Source: Daphnia carinata (Eukaryota; Arthropoda; Branchiopoda; Diplostraca; Daphniidae). Taken from it: a stretch of 64,000 nucleotides of DNA. The translations under genes were made by a program, and so were the position numbers. Positions 1 through 12,300 of the stretch are shown here, piece by piece. A model generated the notes under the pieces. That model ran no database searches, was not told where the DNA came from, and saw only the letters and a list, made by a program, of their open reading frames with translations. The stretch spans positions 2,046,001-2,110,000 of the forward strand of contig NC_081335.1 in the NCBI RefSeq assembly GCF_022539665.2, in the 5' to 3' direction. How positions within the stretch are numbered: the first letter of the stretch is position 1; each line of letters begins with the position of its first letter.

Positions 1-545
1 GGTTGAGCGAGTATCAGTTGAATCTAAAAACAAATGGCCTATTCAGAATGAAAGAGAAACAAAACAATGCAGCTTCATTTTAGCAGTTTGTCGCCTGACC
101 GAGTTTTGTTCGACCGGAAAATAAGAATCAGCGAACTTTTCATTTCCTGCGCTGTTTTATATCATATCTCGTGAACTCTCACGTTAATCGTGTAAAACCG
201 GGTGTCACATGACAATGCGAATTCGTTTTTCAGGTTTTTAAATACATTTCGTCTTTCATTCAATCGCCCAAAAACAGTCTGGTACGTAATTCAGCATTGT
301 ACCTGAGTTGGCATGGGTTCTTGCAGTAATTTTTTTTTTACGATAACAAAATGTCCTAGTGACAATGGGGACCTCATTTTAATTGATTGGCGTAAATATT
401 TAAAGCAAAAATATGACCATTTTTAATGCGTTCAGTTTTTTATTAAATTAAACAAGTGACCAGGCCACGGGAGAAGTAAAGTACATCAGTTACGATGGAT
501 ACCAATAGAAATTTGTCAGAGCCATGGCTGAATCCACGGTATAGC
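1..545. other. Gene-free left edge
   Basis: I see no supported gene here. It is AT-rich sequence lying downstream (3') of the minus-strand Tyr/Gly-rich gene, so part of it is probably that gene's 3' UTR and terminator. The open frame starting at 495 on the plus strand is the antisense shadow of that gene. Confidence 0.5.
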
Positions 546-1018
546 TTAGTAGCCGTAAGAGCTGCCGTAACGGTGGCCAGAATATCCAGAGCTATAACCT
601 GCAATATTTTTGTTAATTATTCAATGAACGTTTTTGAAACGAGCGCTATCAGATTCACATCGTATGACTGTAGAAGTTCTATGATTGAAAATTTTGCATA
701 CCTCCATAACCACTGTGGTCGTATCCGCTGTAGCCATAACCTTTGTTGCTGTAACCGCCGTATCCACCGTAGCCTCCGTAGCTGTAGCTTGGGTAGCTGT
801 AGCTTGGGTAGCCATAGCTTGGGTAGCCATAGCTTGGGTAGTTATAGCTTGAGTAGCCGTAACCTCTGGACTTCTTGGCCAAAGTGACAGTCACAAACAT
901 CAAAGCAAAAAGAAGGAATGCAAGCTGTAATCGAAGAAAAAAATGGCAAAAAGGGTGTTTACTCGGGTGCGGTTATACGTTATCTAGCAAGATTAAATAC
1001 CTTCATATTAGCGGCCAT
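546..1018 (-). CDS. Small secreted Tyr/Gly-rich protein
   Basis: Three exons (1001-1018, 702-924, 546-598) join in frame to a 97-residue protein; phases 0 and 1 match across both introns and the stop is TAA. Residues 1-22 form a signal peptide: MAANMK, then a hydrophobic Leu/Phe/Val stretch ending TLA, followed by KK. The mature part is almost wholly low-complexity, with repeats of the YPSYG/YPSYS type, then GGYGGYGGY and SGYSGH, ending YGY. The family is not identified. Composition resembles arthropod cuticle, shell or glycine-tyrosine-rich antimicrobial-like peptides, so an extracellular structural role is an inference. A TATA box lies about 90 bp upstream of the ATG. The repeat makes the protein length likely to vary between alleles. 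Confidence 0.8.
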
Positions 1019-1103
1019 TGTTGTTCAGTCGAGACAATTTGTTTGTAGTAATGAGTCGATGCAACCGTATGGTGTTGTGAAGATCTAGTCTGAGGCGGTC
1101 GTT

Positions 1104-1111
1104 CTTTTATA
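1104..1111 (-). promoter_or_regulatory. TATA box of the Tyr/Gly-rich gene
   Basis: On the minus strand the octamer TATAAAAG is centred about 90 bp upstream of the start codon at 1018. Allowing about 30 bp to the transcription start, this leaves a 5' UTR of roughly 60 nt. A strong TATA box suits a tissue-specific secreted protein gene. Confidence 0.6.
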
Positions 1112-2586
1112 CCACTCTGTGTCTCTTTGCAGATATGGAGCATTCAAGATAAACCTGTTTAACTGGCCTTAAAGGTGACAACCATAATGATGTCTAGTAT
1201 TCAGATGCAACCTTACATGTAATTTGAAGGACGAGTGAAAGGAAATCAGAAGAATGCAAACAAATTTGTAATAAAAGCCCGTTAAGCAAAATGGGATTAC
1301 CTAAATTGATTTTTTGGATTTTGTTCTTGATTTAGGACGGTGTCATATAGCAGAACTGGAGAAAAAATAATGGTGAGGAAAAAACAATACTTATGTACAT
1401 AGTTGTCTGTTCCACGAGTTGATCATCGCACCAAACAACATTTCGAAACCTGAACGAGAAAAAGGACAAAATATATGCGACCGGTCCCGTACCCATTCAT
1501 AACCAGGTACAACGTAGTTGCATATATTTTATACCTCTTTCGTTAAATTAAAAATAAAGTTTCCTCCACCTTTCAAGGTATTAACCTACATACATTCGAC
1601 CCCCAAAACAGAAAAACAAGTGAAAAAAGGAAAAAAGCAGGTTTTTTCAAGAGTGTCTCGTTACGCAGACACCATCCACGGCATAATACCATTCCATACG
1701 TGTTTTTATTCAGGTTTGTTATGGAATCTAGTAATTATTTATGTGTAACCATCGAATTCTTTGTGTAGTCGCAAATACGGGGAACACAACAAGCGCTTGT
1801 TGCGTTCCCATAGTTACACGCCTTTCTAAGGTTGCCTAAGAATTTCTAATATCCCGCAAAAGTGGTATAGCCAATGTCACACGCAATATCACAACGTGTG
1901 TTTCAAGACGTCTCAGCGCTAATTTGCCACATAACGGCGAACAAATGCGTGGATCACAAATGTGATATCTGTAAATACTCGACATGTAGGGTATTTTTTC
2001 TTCTTACTACTTGTAGGTTTACATTTTTATTAACTAAACTTTCTTCTAGGGCTCTGCCGTTGCGGTTTTTTGTTTTGGGAATTTTAAAATTATCGCTAAG
2101 ATTGAAGAAAACTGCAGGAGACGGTAAAAAGCTATCTAGAAGATCAAACGACTTACATTCGTCGTTAAAATACCGCATCATCCATAACGAATCAGTGGCT
2201 AATCTATTTGGTGCGAATAGCTTTCCTTCAAACTACAACAACCGGATAAGCACCACAAGCCTACACAGCTGGAAATTCGTCCACCAGATATCATTACCAC
2301 TCAATCACGACATGATCGATTTACAGGATGAAAATTAAATAAGAAAATTGGACAAAATACATTTTTTTTACTAACAATTTATTGGAAAAATGAAATTTTT
2401 TTTACGTAGGGTGTTTGGTTTTTGAATAATAAAAGAAGTTTGATGTGTCACGCTATCGCTGTAGCGTACTGGCGCGCCAGTAATGGTTTCGATTCGCACA
2501 CACCCTAATTTTATATTTTAGATTACTCCAAAACTAAGTTCTACTCCAAAACTAAGCTCTACGTAAAAAAAAATTCCATTTTCGTG
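1112..2586. other. Intergenic, no supported gene
   Basis: No recognised gene. The only long frame runs 1874-2338 on the plus strand (154 codons), with a Cys/His-containing N-terminal part and no family I recognise. The opposite strand is also open over 1954-2181, so I treat both as uncertain. The stretch ends at the left flank of the tandem repeat array. Confidence 0.4.
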
Positions 2587-4091
2587 TTCCTTGGTTAATT
2601 TGAATCAGAATCATCTACAGTTATCTAGATTTAATGCTATTATTTTTTAATAGGTAAAACTTTTAAGCCCGACAATATAAGCCCGGGCTTATTTTTTAAC
2701 CCAACTTTTGACCGTTTTTTACATTTTATTCAAAAACTATGAGTCCCACGAAAAAACAACCCTCATATTCGTGATGCCCGTTCAATTCTGCATCGAAACC
2801 ATGCATTTACAGCGAAATCTAAAATTTTGCCAAAATTGAAAAAGTGAGAAGGCTATAGCCTTCCTACTTTTGTCAAAATCGTAAAAAATCGAAATCTCTC
2901 AGAATGCGATGAAATTCGTACAGTATAACCCTATTTTAACGCTGATTCAGAAAAAGCCCTTTGTTTGTTTGTCAAGTAAGCCGTTTTTGAAATAATTGTC
3001 ATTTTGCTAAGGCCTTGCTTACTTTTTGAAACCCAACTTCACCGTTTTTTACGTTTTATTCAAAAACTATGAGTCCCACGAAAAAACAACCCTCATATTC
3101 GTGATGCCCGTTCAATTCTGCATCGAAACCATGCATTTACAGCGAAATCTAAAATTTTGCCAAAATTGAAAAAGTGAGAAGGCTATAGCCTTCCTACTTT
3201 TGTCAAAATCGTAAAAAATCGAAATCTCTCAGAATGCGATGAAATTCGTACAGTATAACCCAATTTTAACGCTGATTCAGAAAAAGCCCTTTGTTTGTTT
3301 GTCAAGTAAGCCGTTTTTGAAATAATTGTCATTTTGCTAAGGCCTTGCTTACTTTTTGAAACCCAACTTCACCGTTTTTTACGTTTTATTCAAAAACTAT
3401 GAGTCCCACGAAAAAACAACCCTCATATTCGTGATGCCCGTTCAATTCTGCATCGAAACCATGCATTTATAGCGAAATCTAAAATTTTGCCAAAATTGAA
3501 AAAGTGAGAAGGCTATAGCCTTCCTACTTTTGTCAAAATCGTAAAAAATCGAAATCTCTCAGAATGCGATGAAATTCGCACAGTATAACCCAATTTTAAC
3601 GCTGATTCAGAAAAAGCCCTTTGTTTGTTTGTCAAGTAAGCCGTTTTTGAAATAATTGTCATTTTGCTAAGGCCTTGCTTACTTTTTGAAACCCAACTTC
3701 ACCGTTTTTTACGTTTTATTCAAAAACTATGAGTCCCACGAAAAAACAACCCTCATATTCGTGATGCCCATTCAATTCTGCATCGAAACCATGCATTTAC
3801 AGCGAAATCTAAAATTTTGCCAAAATTGAAAAAGTGAGAAGGCTATAGCCTTCCTACTTTTGTCAAAATCGTAAAAAATCGCAATCTCTCAGAATGCGAT
3901 GAAATTCGTACAGTATAACCCAATTTTAACGCTGATTCAAAAAAAGCCATTTGTTTTTTTGTGAAATAAGCCGTTTTTGAAACAATCATAATTTAAAGAT
4001 AAAGTAGGTCTTATTTATTTTGTCGGGCTTATTTCTTAAACCGCACTTCACCGTTTTTTACGTTTTATTCAAAAACTATGAGTCCCACGAG
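2587..4091 (+). repeat. Tandem array of 330-bp units with flanks
   Basis: The motif CAAAAACTATGAGTCCCACG recurs at 2731, 3061, 3391 and 3721, an exact 330-bp period, and a partial fifth copy is at about 4070. Units begin near 2699, 3031, 3361 and 3691 and differ by only a few substitutions, so the expansion is recent. Each unit carries the perfect 16-bp palindrome GAAGGCTATAGCCTTC (2848, 3178, 3508, 3838) inside a larger imperfect inverted repeat. The left flank holds another palindrome, ATAAGCCCGGGCTTAT (2677-2692). The 12-mer TAAGCCCGACAA at 2664-2675 is inverted at 4020-4031. A single related copy with part of the same flank lies inverted at 55.4-55.9 kb, so this is a dispersed family, perhaps a non-autonomous transposon with internal tandem repeats. 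No coding capacity was seen. Confidence 0.9.
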
Positions 4092-5100
4092 ATAACAACC
4101 CTCAAATTCTGATTGCCCTATGGTCTGAATTGCAATCTTGCTAGTGCATTGTCGCTTTCTCATGATTTTTAATACTACGTTATATTTTACGTTATATTTT
4201 ATCCGCTTACCTTCGATAACACGTATTAATTGACCATTAAAAAAATAAAACAAATAAATAAATAAATAATTGTAAAAAAAAAGTTTTCTTCATCTTTTTC
4301 TTCTACAGCATGCGCGAAATTTGCAACAGAAAGGACTTGTCGAGTGGTTAGGCAAATTTCCCTGCTTTAATGAAAGATTCACTCCAGTTTCATTTTTCTA
4401 TCTTGTCAAGATTAATTTGATGCTCCCCACTGAGAACCTCAAAATTTTTGTTTTTCGCGAATTACCGGTGAAAAATGGGCTGACAACCCTACCTGAATAA
4501 TAACGGGTGAGTTTGAATCATAATTGGCGATGAAATATGGAGAGAATAAATTTGTGTGACATTACACTAAAAAAAAAAACAGCGTAAATTAAGTTAGTGA
4601 AAGACGTAGAAATAATAGTGGCATTAAAAAAAAGCAATAGCTGTCAAGAATAAATCCATGAACAAGGTCGGTTGATCGTTCCCTACATTCTATCTACCTG
4701 CTGCGGGCTAGATTTTGAGATTCTTCAGAAACGAAGTTCTCTGACGGGCGTAATTCTGTAAAAAACAAGACTAATGAGTTCTTAGTCAGTTCCATATGGT
4801 TTGCAGCAGTAGGCAAAACCCATTTAATTTCATTTTTTTTTTTATTATTTCTTCTGCGTATTGATCAAGGAGAACACAGCACAAGGGTGTGCTTTGGAAG
4901 ATAGATAGGAGGGGATTAGAAAAAGAGAAGAAAAATTCTAAAGGTCTGGGTGTAGAAACGGTACACCGCTTCTGATAATTATAGAAGTGGTAAATCATTG
5001 AAGGTAATTGCAGATGTCCCCCTATATTTCACTGAATTTGTTCAGTTTCTCCATAATTGGAATGTTAAAACTATAAAGATATACCAAACAATCATCACTT
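4092..5100. other. Intergenic between repeat array and calexcitin gene
   Basis: No supported gene. It contains short A/T runs and the 3' side of the minus-strand calexcitin gene. A minus-strand AATAAA (forward TTTATT at 4851-4856) lies about 250 nt past that gene's stop and is a plausible polyadenylation signal. Confidence 0.5.
4851..4856 (-). terminator. Candidate poly(A) signal of the calexcitin gene
   Basis: AATAAA on the minus strand, about 245 nt downstream of the calexcitin stop at 5101. It is the first such hexamer I noticed beyond that stop. The cleavage site is not determined. Confidence 0.4.
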
Positions 5101-6341
5101 CTAGAATTTCAATTTCCCATAAATAAAATTGCCAGGGGCTGAAGGATCGTCCGAAGTGAAGAATTCCTTCCATAGTTGTGCGAACGTAGACGAATCCATG
5201 ACAGATGAATTGTTCTGCAAATGGCGATTACAACACGTCACGCTTGTCAGAACAACGAACTCGAAGTAAATCTATCGTTTGCAGTAACATTACCTTCGTC
5301 AATAACTTGAAGGCTTCGGAGCAGTCACTGTCTGAAACATCGCCACGCTTGTTAACGGCAGCAAATTCCTCTAATTCGATTGTTCCTTCACCTGATTAAT
5401 TTCACACGAAACGCGCCTTAGTGCGGAAACATTACGAAAATAATCTGCTTTCTCTTTGAAACCTGAGGTATCCATGATGCTGAAATAGAAGTCTCTGTAC
5501 TTATCCTGCCACTCCTGTGAATCGTTGCCACCCTTGGCGTACGTCTCCCACATGGTGCACCACTCATTTTGATCAACCTACAAAGTTTATCCAATGGCCA
5601 AGCTCGTTACATCGTCGGTGACAGGTGCAAATTGTTGTTTACGAGAAAATAGAGCAAGCATATCTTACGGAACCATCGCTGTTGGAATCGGCTCGTTTAA
5701 GGGCCTCCCAGACGTCTAGAAGCCGCTGAAGAACTTGGGCGCCCCTGCCCTCGTTCACACTCCAACCGTGCACCCGACATGTGCGCTAGACACGAACAAG
5801 AATGTAGCTTTAAATTAGTTGAGCAAGAATTTCGGTCAACAAGCGTGCAATCGAAAAGCGTTGAAGTATGCAATAAGAGAGAGTTTGCAGCGGCCACGTT
5901 TACGGTGTCGTAGGTTTCGGAATCAATTCCTACTTTGTTAAATATTACAGATCCTAGCTTCAAGAATTGTCGGTAAATAAAAAATATATACTCCTATATC
6001 AATTCATTTTAAATCTAGGTCTGGCTGCGGGGAATAACAATGCCGACAGGGGATTTCAAAGACGACGTACATCACGGCATAAACCAATCGGCTTCAAACA
6101 AACTAGGGACGATTTTGTTTTACAGCAAAAGTGCAAAAGGAATAAAGAATCTTTTACCTCGGCTGCCAGGCGGAAATCTTGTTGATCAATAGCACCACTG
6201 TTGTCCACGTCTGGAAGGGAAATTTGTAACATAGAAGATAGCATCAAATAGTTGCAATCTGTTTGTAGGAAGCATAAACAAACCGAAAAAAGTCTTGAAG
6301 ACGTAAATCAATTTGTTGCGACGAAAATCAGACATTGCCAT
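5101..6341 (-). CDS. cex: Calexcitin-type EF-hand calcium-binding protein
   Basis: Six exons (6284-6341, 6158-6210, 5669-5785, 5463-5577, 5294-5391, 5101-5214) join in frame to 184 residues, close to the usual calexcitin length of about 190. EF loop 1 at residues 20-31 ([12 protein letters not shown]) has Asp rather than Glu at position 12. Loop 2 at 70-81 ([12 protein letters not shown]) is canonical. Loop 3 at about 112-123 ([12 protein letters not shown]) is near-canonical. The MWETYAKGG segment after loop 2 and the C-terminal [13 protein letters not shown] are family hallmarks. Calexcitins are cytosolic Ca2+ sensors of invertebrate neurons, related to sarcoplasmic calcium-binding proteins and linked to K+ channel control and ryanodine receptors. 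A TTTTAG acceptor just upstream of the ATG (near 6367) suggests a non-coding first exon. Confidence 0.92.
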
Positions 6342-9300
6342 GTTTGTTTCTGGTTTATCGTTTCACCTAAAATAGAACAACAAGACAAAGATAAAGAACC
6401 AAATTAAGTGAGCAAAGAATTAAGAAGCAAAACAAATACGAAACACGATCAAGTTTATGAACAGGTGAGACTATCGACCGTGTCCAAAAGCTTGTTCGCT
6501 TTGAACGCTAACGGTCCCTTGTGAAAGCGGACGATAGCATTGAGACCAGTCGATACGCCAGGCGTCTCACAATGAGGTAAATGTCACGCTGCAGATTGTA
6601 ACCCTTCCGCACCCCCTTCGCTACCCACTCCCTTTAGATGTTCTATGGCTCGTGAAACATGTTGCGCGCTGCACAACAGATTGATCGATAGGAAAACCCA
6701 AAGGGGGAGCTTCCTGCAAGGCAGAATCCAACGGGATCTGGTCTGTCTCTGTCGCTATATATATATAGAGTTTCTGTGCGACAAGCAAGGAGATTGTGAC
6801 TCGGAATCAACTCCCCTTTGGGATTCAGTTCAGTCTGATTTGGTACTGTATTCAACCGGCTAATGTAAGATGTTTTTCTATGATTCTCCTAAGATGAGGT
6901 CTTGGAAAAAGAAAATGTCTACGAAATGCGATGGCGCATTGCAGCAACGGTAAAACTCCTCGGGTTCGTAAGACCTATCTGAATCAATTGGAAACTTCAA
7001 TTTCCTGAACTTTTTTTTTTCTAATTCTCATAAAGAACCTATGTTCGATGATCGATTACACGACGCCACTCAATAACCTGTTGATGTCCCAATGGAAATC
7101 GAAAGTTGCTCGTTCACAGATATTACCCACAAATATTTTTCAATTTTTTATTGTTTGGGGGGAAGCGGAAGAGGCTTCTTTGCGAGAGACTCGTTTTGTT
7201 GGAGAATACGTACTACCTTCCCATTGAGTTAATATGCTTCGTTGCTCACAGCCCCCACTTTTCCGTACGCATACAAAACCTTCGCTCGGCAAAAGCTTTT
7301 AACGACAAGCAGAGGACATCATTACGACGATGACATATTAATTGGGAAAAATAAAAGTAGTTATAAAATGAAAAAGAAAAAAATAATGTTTTGTCAGGAT
7401 GTCTTTGGGGGAAAAAAACGTGCGCAGATCGATTTTTCAACAGGTCCCAATAAAAAGCAGATGGCACAAAATCAAAAGTGGTTAGCTAACACGACGGCAA
7501 AGAGGATAATGGAAGAAGAAAGGCCAAAGAAAACTAATCCATGAAATAAAAGTCAGAAAAATTAAACCACTCTATTACTTACCGCATCATATAATCTAAT
7601 AGACAAGCTACGCCGCTTATCCGCTTAGGAGAATGGAGGATTTACGGAGTACCTCCCGAACGCCATGTTTTGCCCACAATTCTGTTCAGTAATCTTTTTA
7701 AAAATTATGAGAACGGCATTTCAATAATTGACGTGCGAAGGGAAACAACTGAAACCCGTTATTGACTAATATCTTTGCACCCCTTGTGAGAACTACTTCA
7801 CTGGGGCATCTTTTCAACAAGATTTTGTTGGTTGAACCGGATGACTCCCCGGAAGCCCCAAAAACCACGGGCCGATTTCCTATTGATCGATTGGTCGCTA
7901 AAATGCTGCATTCCTCATTGCCAATCACATTGACCGGCTTTTGCACTTATATAATAGGTGTCTGGGTACAGCAAGATATTAAAAAACAAACAAAAAGAAC
8001 TACAGGCGAGATTGCAACGATCTATCCAAATCAACAATATAATCAAAATCAAGATTTGATAGTCAACAAAGAGCTAAGAAGGTTGTTTAAACGAACACAG
8101 ATCACGTCCGTTCTGTAAGTAACTAGGGAAACAGTCACGAGAATTTGAACTTACGTTCGATCGGGACGACAGCTGCGGGAGATGTAATGACAGTAATGGA
8201 CTGCGCTCGGGCAAAGTTGGCGATGCAATGTGCTCTACGGACACGTCAGGTCTCATTCTTGTACATATAACCAAGGTGGGCGGAGCAGACGGACGAGATA
8301 GGCCGTGCCCGATGGTTCTGTCGTTACACATGCTGCATCTGGTTTACGAGGGGCGGACGGGTGAAAAGATGGAAGTGAAGAGTGACCGTCCAGCGTCTCG
8401 TACAACTTGAGTCCGTCACATCGATCAAATTGGATGAGACTGAATCAAGATTTCGTTCGCTTATCAAGGGACAGCCCACCAAATGCGGCTGAAAGTGCCG
8501 TGACACTTGGCCTGATTGGCATCTAATTATAAACACAAACAACGTGTGCTATTCAACGCAAATGACCAAAGTATGACGTCCGCATGACAAAATCTATTTA
8601 CCCATTTACCGGTGGCCGTGCGTCAGTAGATAATCGCCAACGATTAAAGTCTGAACTCTCTGACGAAGCCCGATAACTTAGGGATGATTACATAACTAGC
8701 GGTGCAATTGGGTTCGACCATCGACGGATACATGTAATGCGATTGTCACTGGATTAATAATAGCATCAATTTTTTAGTACACGCGGAAAGGACCAGTCAT
8801 TAAATCTACAACAGCGCCGTGAACGTAAATACAGTGATCCTCAAGAGATGTCCTTCACTGTTCGATTTCTCAAGCGTGATACAACTCCTCGCCAGGTGGA
8901 ATCACTTTCACTAACCTGTTGTCGGTTATGCTCCGTTTTCTTTACCCTCCCCACCCCTCCGTTTATCCCGGAGACATCAAGTAACATTGAAATACATTTA
9001 GGACGATTACTTAACGACACTGCGTCACGTTCCCGATAGACTGATAACTGTGACTCATCTGTTTACAGCCAAAACATGAAGTACACAAATTTTAGCAAAC
9101 TAATTCAAGGCAGACGAAATGGGTATCGCGGCATTTCTAACCCGTTCTGTGCGTGCAAAAGAAAAATAGGTGACGCATACGTTTAAAAATCCTTGTCACG
9201 TCAGTTTCGGCGAATAAACAATAGCGCGAGGGCTAATAAGAAACTAAGAGTGAGAGCGAGGTTAACGATAAACAATGCGTTGCCCATAAAACGTTTTCGT

Positions 9301-12300
9301 ATGGGAAGCTCGATTAGACTTACGGCGTGCTGCACGGGAACATCATTGCTTTCATCCAAAACACGTTAAAACAATTTCTACATCGATCGCGAACAGGAAA
9401 AGCGGAATCCATGTGGTAAAAAATAAAAAGATCTACATTCAAGATGCATAACAATTCGGCTTCGTCCATCATGGCCCATACAAAGTTTCAGCCTTGTTTA
9501 GTCCGCCAAAACACGCAAGGCATTCACACGAACGTATAAGGCCCCTTTCATCTGGCTCACCTTTCCCTGTTGCCACTAGACGTGCGTGCTCTTTGGGTAA
9601 CAAACATAATTGCTGTAAAAAATTACTAACATCCCTTTGAAAGAGAAAAAGAAAGAAAAAAGTATCTTGCGCGTTACGTCGAATGCAAAGGCAATAAGCT
9701 CGAGCACAATGCTATTTTCCCTTTCTTCGGCGAAAATGAAAGGCAAGGTAGATAAGACGTTATAAACATGCCACAAAATCGCTGATACACCTCCTTAATT
9801 GGTCGTATTTTTTGAAAGCGCTCTTTAAAAACCGAATTTGAGAAAAGGATAAAAATTGGGCTATTATTATACTAGCGTCTTACGATGTGGGTTCCGTTTA
9901 CTTGTTACGCTTGGTAAAGAACTTTCAATAGAGAAGAGGAAAAATAAAACTGGGCTATACGGTACAATAAACGCTAGGCGTTCTTTTGCGAAAACTCTAT
10001 GAGTGAAAAACGTTCACAGAAGTGCGGGGTAAGTTAGAAACCGATTCCGGCGGGCTCTGAAGCGCGTCTAATATCAAAAGATAAATGAGAGAACATTCTA
10101 ACTTGTTTTTAAGGGCAACGAAAAAGATTGTTGACGTAGGAAAACGAGCACCTTCGCCTAAACTAATGAATCAATCGAGTGTTTCCAGTTTGTTTCTAAG
10201 GCCAAAGTGTACAAAGAAAAATGGGCGCATCGAGACGTTAAATGCTTCCGTACCTTATAATCAAAGCCCACCTTGAAAGTCAGGTCAGATTTGATCAGCC
10301 TCGTATTTAAACGAGTAACTGCGCTTTTGCTTCGCGACAAGGGAAAAAAAAAAAAGGAAAAGACAAAAAAAGAATACAGACTTACGTACCTTATATTTAT
10401 TAGTAGTAGGCCCAAGTTCGTCGTTATTGCACGGCGTCATGCACTTGATGTTCAGGAAGCTGGACTTGCGCCCGATCAAGATGCATAAAAAGATGCAGGA
10501 TGTGGAGGCGGAGGAGATGGCGCAAGAAAACTTATAACTTCTTTCCGCTGGGATTGAAAAAGTAGCAGTATTCAAAGAGACGTGGTTGGATCTTCAAGAG
10601 GCTACCGAAACTCTTGAACCTCGGTACAGCCTAAGAAGCAGTCACCTAAAAGAATCACTGTTCAGTGATCCTTCATAACTAAAAGACATTCATCAGACGC
10701 ACCGTAGCTATGGTAGGGGTTACAAGTTCCTGGTCAGTCCCTCGTTGGATAATGGTCAGCATCTTCCTGATCGGTTGGATTCACCTATCAGCAGGTATAT
10801 TGGATCACTCGTTCGATCTGCAGTTAAAATTCAATTCAATCAATTGATTGTATTCAATTGGGCTGCACGCATAGATAGAACAAGTACTTTAATCGGATGT
10901 TAACAATTGATAACTAAATTTTTTAAGATTGGTTAATGATGAAAATAAATTTTATATTGCAAACTAATGTGGAACATTTTTCGTTTGGCCATTTTTGTGC
11001 AATTCACCATTTGTGGAATTTTAATGAATCGTCTATTTCGAAACGAAACAAAAAGGAAAGTGCCAACACTATGGTCACGCTTGTCTCGGAGGTAAGAAAA
11101 CATTCCTTAGTTTGTTTAGTTATTCAATACACGATCTAGTAGGTAGAAAAGATTAGCAATTTATGTGATACATACCTGTTTCTTTGCAATAATTTGAAAC
11201 TTTTCCATATGAATCGAAAAAAAGCCCATGGAAAGAAACGAGCAGAAGAGAGCTTTACTATCAATTCAATCCGACTGCCACAACAAAATCCCGTGCCAAT
11301 CCCACGACAATTTTCTTTTCTTGCCAACGAAGATTCATCTGAAGAAGTAATGAAGGTTTCCGCCACCGAGCCAGGTGACCACTTTGCGACTCAAACCCGC
11401 CGTCTGATTGGTAGACGTTTGCCTCCTGGATTCATATTCACCGTACTGACGTCACAACGTAATGGAGGCTGACTTCCTCACGTACTCAACGGACGTTAAT
11501 TCATTTTCTTTTCAATGCCTGCAAATGAAGAAATAAAGAGAATAAGTAACTGTAACGCAACACTGACTGAGTTGGCTATTGGCTGGCTGTTGGCGCTCAT
11601 TCCCTTAATGTAAAATCTCCACACAGAAATCTGCATCAAACCTGTCCTTAAAGATGACCTGTCTATGTACTAGTTCTGCCAAGTTAGTATTAACATCTAA
11701 ATTGTTCATTGCAATTGTATGAAAAGATGATGGATATCGTTCAGTCAGGTATGAATCTATGCTGTTCCACTAATATCCACCTATACAGTCACAAGAAAAG
11801 AATATTAAACTTTTCAACTACCCTAATAAAAACCACAAAAAAATATGTTAGTATTCAAGTTTCTGCATGTGCTATATTATTAACACTTTCTCTGAAAGTT
11901 GCAGCCTGGCAGAACTTGTCGAAGAATAAAAATATCATCAGCTATAGTGTTATGTTTATGTACTTGCATCAGAATTCTATGATAGAACTAGCACTTTAAA
12001 GTGCTTCGTGAAAGTCAAATACTTGCTACAATGCTGTGCCCAACTTGAAAGTAAGCTAAATAAGGGGAATGAAACTACCAGCAGCAACTTACCGTTTCTG
12101 CATCGTGAATATCAAAAGTCACGCTTATCGTGATCAGGGATCCGGAAAGTCATAACAATACACAGTATCTTACATCATGACATAGCAAGTCATCTATAAA
12201 CACGCTCGATCTGGTTTGTCAGTGAACGATAACTACTTCGAAAATGGTTGCGTCGTCTGCCAACTTCCGGCGATATTTTCTTTCGAGCCATCGATGTTGC

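Noticed and set aside
2587-4091. Regularly repeated units as a possible CRISPR array
   Set aside because: The whole 330-bp unit repeats head to tail with no unique spacers, and the DNA is eukaryotic.
7762-8118. 118-codon plus-strand frame
   Set aside because: The opposite strand is also open over much of it, and no family, signal peptide or splice context supports it.
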